Assembly: GCA_003663345.1 (NCBI GenBank)
Contig: QMZU01000002.1
Span: 1 to 20,281 of the forward strand
DNA length: 20,281 bases
Reading direction: 5' to 3'
Source of the DNA: Candidatus Aenigmatarchaeota archaeon
GTDB taxonomy: Archaea > Aenigmatarchaeota > Aenigmatarchaeia > PWEA01 > B50-G16
In this document: positions 8,401 through 14,802 of the stretch, piece by piece
Layout of the letters: every line of letters starts with the position of its first letter
Position numbering within the stretch: the stretch's first letter is position 1
Made by a program: the position numbers and the translations under genes
Notes under the pieces: model-generated
Databases searched by the model: none
Seen by the model: only the letters and a program-made list of their open reading frames with translations
What the model was told of the DNA's origin: nothing

Positions 8401-11180
8401 TTTCCCTGTATGGTCAGGAAGAACTCGCTTGAATTTGAATCCAGATAGTAATCATCCCCGTAAACCCCGGCCTTCCACTTCTGAAGACCCGCAGAATAGG
8501 TACTGTTCGGTATGAACGTGTACACACAGTAGCCGCTCTGGTCGGTGGTGTTGGTGAATGAGAGAATATAGTTCGAACCATCGGTTGTTATCCAGAATGC
8601 GCAGCTGCTGTTTGCCGCATATCCGCCTGATGTGGTGTCGTTTATCCTTACCTTGAGGAGCACGGGTTCGCTCTGGTTCACAACAGAATTGTTCCCCTGA
8701 ATATGGACAGCACCTGTCTGATGTTTTGTGGCGGTTGGTCCGGAGAAAACACTCGTGTTGCTGGAAGAGTGATATATCTTACTGGTGTTCGATGAATTGA
8801 AATCAAAATATTCGAAAAGATACTGGTTCGAACCGGTCCAGTACTTGCTGGATGTTGCAGAAAAATTAGCGGTACCGTTTCCGTACACCGTTACGGTCTC
8901 GTATCTTATCCACCCGATCTGGTTTACCATCACGTAAAGCGTCACATTAACAGCATCCCCATCATCATCGTAAACATCCACAGAAAAATTGAACTCCGAG
9001 CCCCAGGTGTCAGAGGATGGTGAAACGGTACTGTTTTCCAGAAGCGGTTGGGAGTTGGTGTAGCCTCCTGTCTGATATGTTGTTGAGGATGTGGAGGGCT
9101 GCTTCCACTGGAAGAAGTCGATAACACCGTTTCCGTTCGTATCCTTTTTACAGACATAGAAGGTATCACCACCGCAACTCTTCTGATAATAGGTGGGGTT
9201 TGATGTATCACAATCACTCGACTGGGAGGATGGTGTTATATCACACCAGTATCCGTTCCACGAGACATTCAGATAAACATTACCCTTAACGGACAAAGGA
9301 AGCGATGCGTTCGCTGTCACATTTGTAAAGGTCTGTGATACAACATTCCGGATGGTGAGGTTTCTCCTCCAGAAATAATTATCAACACCGGTTGTATAGA
9401 ATCCCGAACTTCCATTCAGTATCACCGGAATCCCGCTCTCCAAGGTATCATCCCATACAAGGACTGATGAAGGGAGCGTTCCTGACGAAGGAATCGTGAA
9501 ATCAGAATTATCACATACCTTCTCTCCATTTACAGTTGTGAGAGAACAGATGCTTCTGTTGAAATCCGCGGATGTGGCGGACTGGTTCACCCTGATGTAT
9601 CTCACATCTATACTGTAAACAGGATTATCGAGGAAAGATATCTGTTTGCTTCTGTTTCCAACGGACTCATTCACGTATATGTTGTTTATCCTTGACCACT
9701 GGTTCACCATCTCCACATTCAGTAAAGAGCTTATGTTATACCGGTACGTGACATTGACCGAGACATTCAGTCTTCCTGTCCAGTCGGAATGGAACCTCAC
9801 AGGAACCTGGCAGAGACCGCTCACAGGTGTGCAGGAATCCAGATACTCCTGAAAGCCGCTTACCAGAGAACTTCCATTGGCTTCTTTAGATGTTCTGAGT
9901 TTTCCAGTATCGCTCCATTCATAATCCCCATCCTCTCCAACATCTATACTCACATTTGTCGGGAAATAATCAAAATTAAACACGTAAAGATAACCATCCA
10001 CCGAACCACCGGCCACCTCATTTCCCTGATCACCCGTGATATCTCCGGAGGCAACACTCCTTATCAGGCTCTCGGTTCTGTAACTCCAGATGAGGTTTCC
10101 ATTTTCATCCAGCGTGTAGAAGAAACCGTCATCAGAGCCCGCAACTACTTCATTTCCGGGGTTATCCGTAACATCACCTATGATAACGGTCTGGACATCA
10201 TCCCCTGTAGTATAACTCCAAGCAACATAACCATCACTTTCGCTTATATTGATGAGATATACCTTATCATCCAGCGCTCCGAGCACCACTTCATTTCCCT
10301 CATAGTCATTCACATCACCAATATCAACAGAGTATATAGTTGTTCCAAGGTCCTTCTTCCATATCAGACCTCCTGTGGAGTTGAGTATGTAGAGCTTATC
10401 AGCGCCGACAGCCACCTCGTTTCCAGAATCGCTGGTGAGGTTTCCGATCTTGACACTGTAAACCCCACCGCTGTCGACTGTGAAGTTCCAGATAAGGTTT
10501 CCTGAGGAGTCCAGAGCATAAACCATGCCATCCAGAGAGCCTGCCACAACCTCGTTCTCTCCGCCGTTCAAATCTCCCACGGAAACACTCCTCACCTCAC
10601 CACCTGTACTGTAATTCCAGGCCTGGGAGGAGGATGAATCCTCTGAGTTGAGAACGTAAACATAGGAATCCTGAGAACCAACAGCCACCTCATTCCCGGG
10701 ATCATTTGTGAGATTCCCTATATCGGTGGAGAAAACATTTTTGTTACTGTTTGGAAGAGTGTGGACCCAGATTTCAGATCCGTTCTCGCCGAACAGGGAG
10801 CGGACCTTTGGTTCAAGGGTATATGTGCCTGTGACTATCTCGTTCTCAGAACCGTATGAAACATCACCGATCGAGATACCGAGAAGACCCCTCGAGGTAA
10901 CAAATTTTGTATATATAGGAACTATCTTTCCTGTTAAAAGAAAACTCACATTCATAACACTCGAGTTCTTCGGAATCTCCACGAAGTACGTCACGTTCAC
11001 AGTTCCATTGAGGTGATTGAAATCAAACTCATGTGTGACTGAATCGTTGAAGGACACCTCCTCAAAGGTGAATAACGGTGAATCCGGGTCAAGGACAAAA
11101 CTCTTCTGGGTGCTGGCGATGATGTATGAACTGGTGAGGAACCAGATAACGATAAACAGCACCCATGCTCTGGAATTCAT
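2451..11180 (-). CDS. Giant surface ectodomain fused through one TM to a HerA/FtsK-type ATPase
   Basis: 2909 residues. In order: signal peptide (1-22); seven FG-GAP/PQQ-like propeller blades (~102-400), each with G-(D/N)-(V/L/I)...N-E-(V/I)-x-x-G; an EF-hand-like loop D-T-N-G-N-G-V-I-D (680-688); a long run of Ig-like and other beta domains to ~2230, including a DUF2341-like stretch (~1115-1260); a Pro/Thr/Gly linker (2261-2283); a four-Cys motif (2284-2302); two CARDB/NEW3-like stalk domains (~2305-2400, ~2410-2510); one TM helix (~2525-2543) followed by basic residues. The cytoplasmic ATPase has Walker A G-S-T-G-A-G-K-S (2600-2607), Walker B I-V-V-F-D-E (D2729, E2730), F-R-K-W-G matching the HerA GRK arginine region (~R2755) and S-Q (Q2766). 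A helical-hairpin tail ends it. Sequons are dense before the TM and absent after it. HerA-class ATPases are hexameric motors acting on DNA or protein; the substrate here is unknown. ATG start without Shine-Dalgarno and with an AT-rich box upstream suggests a leaderless transcript. Confidence 0.93.
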   Translation of the reverse strand: MNSRAWVLFIVIWFLTSSYIIASTQKSFVLDPDSPLFTFEEVSFNDSVTHEFDFNHLNGTVNVTYFVEIPKNSSVMNVSFLLTGKIVPIYTKFVTSRGLLGISIGDVSYGSENEIVTGTYTLEPKVRSLFGENGSEIWVHTLPNSNKNVFSTDIGNLTNDPGNEVAVGSQDSYVYVLNSEDSSSSQAWNYSTGGEVRSVSVGDLNGGENEVVAGSLDGMVYALDSSGNLIWNFTVDSGGVYSVKIGNLTSDSGNEVAVGADKLYILNSTGGLIWKKDLGTTIYSVDIGDVNDYEGNEVVLGALDDKVYLINISESDGYVAWSYTTGDDVQTVIIGDVTDNPGNEVVAGSDDGFFYTLDENGNLIWSYRTESLIRSVASGDITGDQGNEVAGGSVDGYLYVFNFDYFPTNVSIDVGEDGDYEWSDTGKLRTSKEANGSSLVSGFQEYLDSCTPVSGLCQVPVRFHSDWTGRLNVSVNVTYRYNISSLLNVEMVNQWSRINNIYVNESVGNRSKQISFLDNPVYSIDVRYIRVNQSATSADFNRSICSLTTVNGEKVCDNSDFTIPSSGTLPSSVLVWDDTLESGIPVILNGSSGFYTTGVDNYFWRRNLTIRNVVSQTFTNVTANASLPLSVKGNVYLNVSWNGYWCDITPSSQSSDCDTSNPTYYQKSCGGDTFYVCKKDTNGNGVIDFFQWKQPSTSSTTYQTGGYTNSQPLLENSTVSPSSDTWGSEFNFSVDVYDDDGDAVNVTLYVMVNQIGWIRYETVTVYGNGTANFSATSSKYWTGSNQYLFEYFDFNSSNTSKIYHSSSNTSVFSGPTATKHQTGAVHIQGNNSVVNQSEPVLLKVRINDTTSGGYAANSSCAFWITTDGSNYILSFTNTTDQSGYCVYTFIPNSTYSAGLQKWKAGVYGDDYYLDSNSSEFFLTIQGKLYIKLLVPSLNQSFYRNSSNYMEAVLLDRFGSEVSLNGYNCTFYSENVEIGNSTTLSGHCNATWSPACSVDIGMRSVNVTLWGNGSDYYVIAGSVNATNILMKDNLTVSITSPSPDSLYHKNDTVSFGVDVNDTCLLAEPSDYTVTWYQGWVKKFRITVSELQGTERVNEPLIINGSELESLGFDLSNWRINYTRVWSNGWVPFEIKPWSDENKTVLNSSQIYFNQYSDLVILTNLSAWETKDYWVYLNESFSNPYTVYYLERSGFEDGSLAGWECNRNSNCNGNQYCNCTVSNQSLSGNYSLLLEAYGREVEDVVWVNRTIPNGSISYITILYKTENYGGTIITISDGTNTCELPDTFGSWENHTCSGFSQSTYLEIKLNQSGNSGAVSRVYVDRICPSDSSGNCLSIGSGGNRSRIITVRETISNPWHIPVGNEVGHIRIFSNASGDYYVSDEDSRYLYIFGWAYTHNISISSTYCTYNDTVYQCAQNASLHIYCDVRDANTSSGIIDYNVSFYNDGSYIGSALTNASGIAHYFWENSGVGTGSHQLECNITDEPGLFYNATDNRRTLGYEVESGNTTGYLLVVPLWSNATDINLSTNYTLHLNLTIVNNGSRTMYNPLVSYSEPPGIYATSASCPPIEPLDSCSRNVSVNVTYTASLYNQTLNITVDWTNADSTQGSAANSTVIYVNPNPYLRVLEEWVNYTIPVGVTRNIGNFTVENFGNVILQGINFSLSGGNASQLEEWITFSPSHISTLNKGNQSIVYVNLTIPLNATTGIYQTYLYSNSTGNQCSPPERCWDYLLLNISVTPQDWERYPGNLSKTVGIGSVNGTIGIITVTNNKNQTYSFQVSTYGNGTDYITVSDSSFSLSPYGTKYLYVYHNASSAPVNLYFANVTITSLNQTVPASLNTSVTLRVVNLTIRIDYPTTSSPVGPVNSSDYIGIRVNATFNDQPISSGMSWTVTVNGTSCQSLTSSYNSSYQYWNLNCSVPYLPLNPIYTDLTVTGNYTTEDMVVSDTQSSAVIYDDITPPRFSEISIAPKPYSSNSTFTSFTVTITDNAGVDSVWGTFTHNSGSYQITSQNYSQSGDIYTFNLSHPNIPGDYDITIYANDSSSLVNSTTAWFDIYKSVHFSGNFTNPVGENLTFTIKFYRPSTSLLIHSFSTNTSDAEFNWTLHQRVYDMKIEGYGHSFIFRNLDVNQSSEVRNPVSLDIFPNHTSSPLSAVNLPDEAQNPILGIVLEPNNITFDTVNFTLNYSTALQAALDAGISIQQDDLEIFLCSNWDYVNRECDGSSTFLDRDIDPVKSEQVFRFTAVPSSAYIIAESCYPNICGQAPPSTGGETPPSTTTGGGGTSYTPPVCGNGVCEESENSENCPEDCLEEVPFSIQTGIGDVRMYLGENKTYPFIITNKLSRQITVLLSVEGSIQEFVHPEETVITVPGDGKAETNIIVSVPETADPGTYTGTITAQSSGKKEIIPVTLRISQKGEALLSLIVDVITKTVEPSGNLRFSVEMRNIGFRERFNATVTYILRDADTEEIVYSENETLEIEQSLAYTKVIKVPDIPLGNYLLETYVEFDSKSVRDIETFEVMQPFFETLWGQVLIYSLLIISLTAGGYYGRKRYLSWKLSRARYIFPVDYSKIPGRRADAFWIGKIAETDRRAWLYPEDLTTHVLIAGSTGAGKSVGASVIVEEALENNIPVVVFDPTAQWTGFVKPCQDENLLRRYKEFGMDPRRARPYKGMIFEVTDPNLELDFKEYMNPGEVTVFTLDKLKPGEYDIAVKNIVDAIFRVGWEETTKLRMIVVFDEVHRLLERYGGKGGYVSLERAAREFRKWGIGLIMCSQVLADFKEAIAGNVLTDIQLNTKSLVDIGKVKAKYGEEYASRISREGVGVGMIQNPKYNDGKPYFVQFRPTWHNPHKITAEEMQQYKEFSQKLKILEEKIQKMKARGIDTYDRELELKLAKDKLKQGRFRMARIYIMTLEKNLE

Positions 11181-11193
11181 AAATATAATTATC

Positions 11194-11208
11194 TTATATT
11201 AATTAAAA
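11194..11208 (-). promoter_or_regulatory. Putative TATA box for the giant ATPase gene
   Basis: The minus strand reads TTTTAATTAATATAA here, 14-28 bases ahead of the ATG at 11180, and the start has no Shine-Dalgarno. That spacing fits an archaeal TATA box driving a leaderless or nearly leaderless mRNA, so the giant gene may have its own promoter within the cluster. Confidence 0.45.
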
Positions 11209-11232
11209 TTATCTCAGGATTATCTCCTTCAA

Positions 11233-11451
11233 TCACTTCCTGAAAGCCTGCACAGCCTCTTTCAGCTCAACGATGGTGTTTCTCAACTCTCTGACCTCTT
11301 TACTTAACTGCAACTCCTCTTCATCCATCTTCTGGGTTATCTTGCGCATCTGTCTGAACTCGATCTCCAGAATTATCAGGTAGACCACTACAACGGTTGA
11401 GAATATCACCAGCAGCTCCAGTATCGGCACATCTATTCCAAATAAGTACAC
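11233..11451 (-). CDS. Small single-TM protein with cytoplasmic coiled coil
   Basis: 72 residues from a GTG start. A hydrophobic segment at residues ~9-29 is followed by R/K-rich sequence, so the positive-inside rule puts the C-terminus in the cytoplasm. Residues ~38-70 form a heptad-like coiled coil (L-x-x-x-V-x-x-L-x-x-x-I-x-x-L-x-x-x-V). A perfect GGTGAT ribosome site at 11455-11460 overlaps the stop codon of the upstream surface-protein gene, and only four bases separate that stop from the GTG, so translation is coupled. It sits between the paired surface proteins and the giant ATPase. I infer an assembly or coupling subunit. No named family is recognised, and its shortness makes homology search insensitive. 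Confidence 0.8.
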   Translation of the reverse strand: MYLFGIDVPILELLVIFSTVVVVYLIILEIEFRQMRKITQKMDEEELQLSKEVRELRNTIVELKEAVQAFRK

Positions 11452-11454
11452 TAA

Positions 11455-11460
11455 ATCACC
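11455..11460 (-). promoter_or_regulatory. Ribosome binding site GGTGAT deciding a GTG start
   Basis: GGTGAT lies three bases ahead of the GTG at 11451 and contains the TGA stop of the preceding gene. It supports the GTG start and stop-start coupling. Confidence 0.7.
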
Positions 11461-14400
11461 CCATTATTCTTATGGTGCTTCTGACCTCCTTTATTCTCCT
11501 GTATGAGAGGTATCCGAGCCCAAATATCGCTGCTAGAAGTATCAGAACCTCTATTATCTTCAGCTCCGGGCTTCCTGGACCCGAGACCATGAACCTTCCC
11601 GTACCGGTTGCGAGTGTTGCGAAGTTCTTCCTGAAGCGCGCCACAGCTATATAATTACCGGTGGGTGCTGTTGTTGGTATGAAGAACCTCTCCGCCAGCT
11701 CTGTTTTCTCCAGAGGCTCCATGCTCTCAAGGTTCCTGATGTTCGTGAATATGACCTCCATCCCGGGTGTATAGACCTCTGTCTCCAGATACGGATACTT
11801 TATCTCATCCCCGCCATTTATCACAAGTATGCTCAACCCAACAGGGGAGTTTAAATTGAACCTATCCCTTTCAGGCGTTATTATCACGGTAGGATAGCTC
11901 TGCTTGTAGATGACGCTCACCGTTTTTATCCCCCCTCCCTCTATCTCATCCACGACCACGGATGTGCTCTCCCTCCCCCCCGTGAATCTCATCCTGTCAC
12001 CAAAGGCATCCCTCACGCTTATCATATTCTCGTAATTTATCGGAAGGTTCAGGATAACATTCTCATACGGTTCCTCTGCGAAGTTCTTCAGATAGATGTC
12101 CATCTTCAGCTTGACCTTCTTGTTTTCAAGTTTCTCCAAGACCTCCACATCCCTGTCTATCTCCAGAACAGGTGGTGTGAGAATCCTGAGCTCATAGCTT
12201 CTGGTCTCGAGCGGTTCTATCTTATCCTCCCAGAATGCCACCCTCTTCCCGCCAGTTTCATCGAAATCTATTGAAATCTCATGACTCTTACCGGATAAAT
12301 CATAATATGTCACATAACCGCTCATCGTGTCAGGAAAGACCTCTGTCTCAAACCTTCCATAGGCCGGGCGGGAGTTAGGATTGAATACCTCAAACCTCTT
12401 CACCCAGAGAGCCGGCTCACCGACAAGAACCCTCTTACCCAGACTCAGCTCATCCTCCCTTATCTGTAACGGAACGAGCGATTCGGGTATATCTATCTTT
12501 ATCACGCCGTATACAGTGGTACCGAGAGGCATGCCGGTGACCGGGTCGAATCCTGCTATCTGTGCGGGCAATACGTATACACCTTCCTGGGTTATGTTCA
12601 TCTGATATGTGGCATTGATCATCTGACCCCCATCCAGGTTCCATCCACCACCAGAAGCGTTTATGTACTCGTAAGCATGTGCGGTCTTCCCATCACTCAA
12701 CGTCACGGTTCCGTTATCCGTTATATTGTAATCAACACCTTCTGCCCATAACGTCCAGCTGCTTCCATCATAGAACCAGACACTCACATTTGATGTGTCG
12801 AAATCCGTGCCCTGCGGAACATAATCCAGGAACTTTATCCCGTTTATCGTACCTCCCTCCACACTGACAACTATGGAAGAGTTCACAAGTGTTGGTGTTG
12901 ATGGGTTGTAGATGGCCAGGTCCTTATAACCGGTCAACCTTTTTCCTGCAACCGAAACCGTGGTTGGTGTGAAGTACTCCTTGAGGTATGTGCCGGATGG
13001 TGTTGCCTGTGTGCCGTTTCCTGTGAAGTTGTAAACATCACCCGTGCTCATGGACTCGTTCGAAACAATGGTGTATTCGACCTTGATATATTCATTCGGC
13101 ATGAGGTAATGGCCGATCGAATCTCCGGTTGTGAGGATTGCACCCGAAACATCATCTATTATTATCTCAACAAAACCATCATCACTCCCATCCGATGCCG
13201 GGTCCGCATCGTTTTGAGTGTAACTCGAAGAGGATATCTCGTAATCGGTTCCGTTGTTGAAGTAGACCTTGACAGAATTCGGGTCAAGGTCGAACCAGCC
13301 ATGGAAGACTCCGGCTGTTGTGTTTGCCGGTATGACCGAGTATATCCTCACGTACTTGCCAGGTGCGTTCACGCTCCCCACATGGGTACTGGTGGCGGTT
13401 ATGGTCACGTTCTCCCCACCCGTATTCGGTGATATATCTCCCTGCGAGTTGAGAACATTCGCTATATCTATCTTGTGGAGTGTCGGCAGATTCATGGTCG
13501 TGTTTATTATACCGTAATAGAACTCCGGGTCGTCCTGGTCCCAGACCACCTCCCAGTCAAAGTATGAGGCATAATATGGTTTTGTGGAACTCCCGGTGTT
13601 GTACCAGCTGGTGTTGGACGACCTGCTCGAATCGGTTGTGTAAACCCTCCCATCGTCCGGTGTGATGTACGGTGAATTGGCTGTCTGGTTGAATCTTCCG
13701 GTCTGGGAGGGTGTTGCCTCGGGCTCTCCTGTTGCCGGGTTTATCGGATACAGCCTCCACTCGCTGACATTGTATGTGAGATACGTTTCTCCTGCTCCGA
13801 GGTTTGCGCTCTTGGTGGCGAGGTTCTCTATAAAACCCCTGACACTCCAGACATTTCCACTGCTCTGGGAGAGGTCTATTCCCTGTCTGACAGAGCAACG
13901 TGCGAACTTTGCAGTGAAGGTTATTCCTGTAAACGTGGAGGTCTGGCTGTAGTTCGCGCTTACGCCCTTGTCGTTTGTCTGTGAATCAAGGTTAACATCA
14001 TCCGTGTCCTGCGGATAATTGTTATTATCCTCCCATGTTGCATTGAATGTTACGAATACAGATGTCTGTGCAGCCAGGTTTCCACTCCATTCCAGCCTAT
14101 CATAATCACCATCTATATCTGAATCAACCCTTGTGGCGGTTCCTGTGGTTTCCACAGGATCGGATATTATATTTACAGCATCATTGTTTCCGTTTGTGTT
14201 TCTGTCGAACTGAATGGCAACAACAACGCTATTCAGAGCAGATGTGCTCGGATTTGTTATGTTCAAGGTCATGTTTAACGTATTCACCGAACCGGCAGTT
14301 CTTATATTCTGGTCATCATAAAGGTCCGAACCCCCATCCAGATTTGTCCAGTTGAGAGAGAGCTCTATGGTTGGGGCTGATGTTATGATATATTCATTGT

Positions 14401-14755
14401 CAGGGTCAGAATCTGTGGTGTTCACGTAAACAAGGCTGGTGGAGTTTGGATTGGGATATGATACAAGAACGTTCTTGTAAGCAATGACATTCTGGAGGTT
14501 GGTTCCTGTTGTTCCTGAGAGGGTTAACCTTACACTCTGAAGTACATCGTTATTATTTGGAACGGATGCCTCCACAACCCCATAGCTGCACGGGTTCGTG
14601 CCACAAGGAGAGATCGTGCCTATGGTCGAACCGGTATAATTATAATCAGCTCTCACATTCTCCGTCAGGTAGGCTTTTGGTCCCCCCCTACCGGCCATAA
14701 CGATGCCTGGCAGGAGCAGAAGAATCATTATAACGGCTATACTCCTTTTCATCAT
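11456..14755 (-). CDS. Type-I membrane surface protein B (tandem paralog)
   Basis: 1099 residues. An N-terminal signal peptide (about residues 1-21, hydrophobic core I-M-I-L-L-L-L-P) is followed by P-K-A-Y-L-T-E-N-V, a mature start shared with the neighbour at 14803-17925. The ectodomain is beta-rich and full of N-x-S/T sequons. It carries a calcium-loop-like D-S-D-I-D-G-D-Y-D at ~211-219. Other signatures shared with the neighbour are R-Q-G-I-D near 290, D-W-E-V-V-W near 400, W-V-K-R-x-x-V-x-N-P-N, and T-P-P-V-L-E-I near the C-terminal third. A TM helix at ~1067-1085 is followed by a short basic tail, so the fold is type I with the bulk outside. ATG-ATG start with AAGGAG five to six bases upstream. 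Likely an S-layer-like or adhesin-like structural component; no catalytic motif is seen. It is co-directional with its paralog (47-base gap) and coupled to the 72-residue gene. Confidence 0.88.
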   Translation of the reverse strand: MMKRSIAVIMILLLLPGIVMAGRGGPKAYLTENVRADYNYTGSTIGTISPCGTNPCSYGVVEASVPNNNDVLQSVRLTLSGTTGTNLQNVIAYKNVLVSYPNPNSTSLVYVNTTDSDPDNEYIITSAPTIELSLNWTNLDGGSDLYDDQNIRTAGSVNTLNMTLNITNPSTSALNSVVVAIQFDRNTNGNNDAVNIISDPVETTGTATRVDSDIDGDYDRLEWSGNLAAQTSVFVTFNATWEDNNNYPQDTDDVNLDSQTNDKGVSANYSQTSTFTGITFTAKFARCSVRQGIDLSQSSGNVWSVRGFIENLATKSANLGAGETYLTYNVSEWRLYPINPATGEPEATPSQTGRFNQTANSPYITPDDGRVYTTDSSRSSNTSWYNTGSSTKPYYASYFDWEVVWDQDDPEFYYGIINTTMNLPTLHKIDIANVLNSQGDISPNTGGENVTITATSTHVGSVNAPGKYVRIYSVIPANTTAGVFHGWFDLDPNSVKVYFNNGTDYEISSSSYTQNDADPASDGSDDGFVEIIIDDVSGAILTTGDSIGHYLMPNEYIKVEYTIVSNESMSTGDVYNFTGNGTQATPSGTYLKEYFTPTTVSVAGKRLTGYKDLAIYNPSTPTLVNSSIVVSVEGGTINGIKFLDYVPQGTDFDTSNVSVWFYDGSSWTLWAEGVDYNITDNGTVTLSDGKTAHAYEYINASGGGWNLDGGQMINATYQMNITQEGVYVLPAQIAGFDPVTGMPLGTTVYGVIKIDIPESLVPLQIREDELSLGKRVLVGEPALWVKRFEVFNPNSRPAYGRFETEVFPDTMSGYVTYYDLSGKSHEISIDFDETGGKRVAFWEDKIEPLETRSYELRILTPPVLEIDRDVEVLEKLENKKVKLKMDIYLKNFAEEPYENVILNLPINYENMISVRDAFGDRMRFTGGRESTSVVVDEIEGGGIKTVSVIYKQSYPTVIITPERDRFNLNSPVGLSILVINGGDEIKYPYLETEVYTPGMEVIFTNIRNLESMEPLEKTELAERFFIPTTAPTGNYIAVARFRKNFATLATGTGRFMVSGPGSPELKIIEVLILLAAIFGLGYLSYRRIKEVRSTIRIMG

Positions 14756-14757
14756 AT

Positions 14758-14763
14758 CTCCTT
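14758..14763 (-). promoter_or_regulatory. Ribosome binding site AAGGAG for surface protein B
   Basis: The minus strand reads AAGGAG, then two bases, then ATG-ATG. This supports the start at 14755. The 47-base spacer also holds an AT-rich stretch (14791-14807) that could be a secondary promoter, but the evidence for that is weak. Confidence 0.65.
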
Positions 14764-14802
14764 TTGGGGGTTTCTATAGAATAATGATTCTCTTCATATA
14801 TA

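Noticed and set aside
9789..10505. 238-residue plus-strand reading frame opposite the propeller
   Set aside because: It is antisense to the well-supported propeller repeats, has no recognisable domain, and its length follows from the repeated codon pattern on the other strand.
2451..11180. Giant gene as two separate genes (ectodomain and ATPase)
   Set aside because: The frame is continuous through the stalk, TM and basic stop into the ATPase, and no stop or plausible ribosome site appears near residues 2540-2570.
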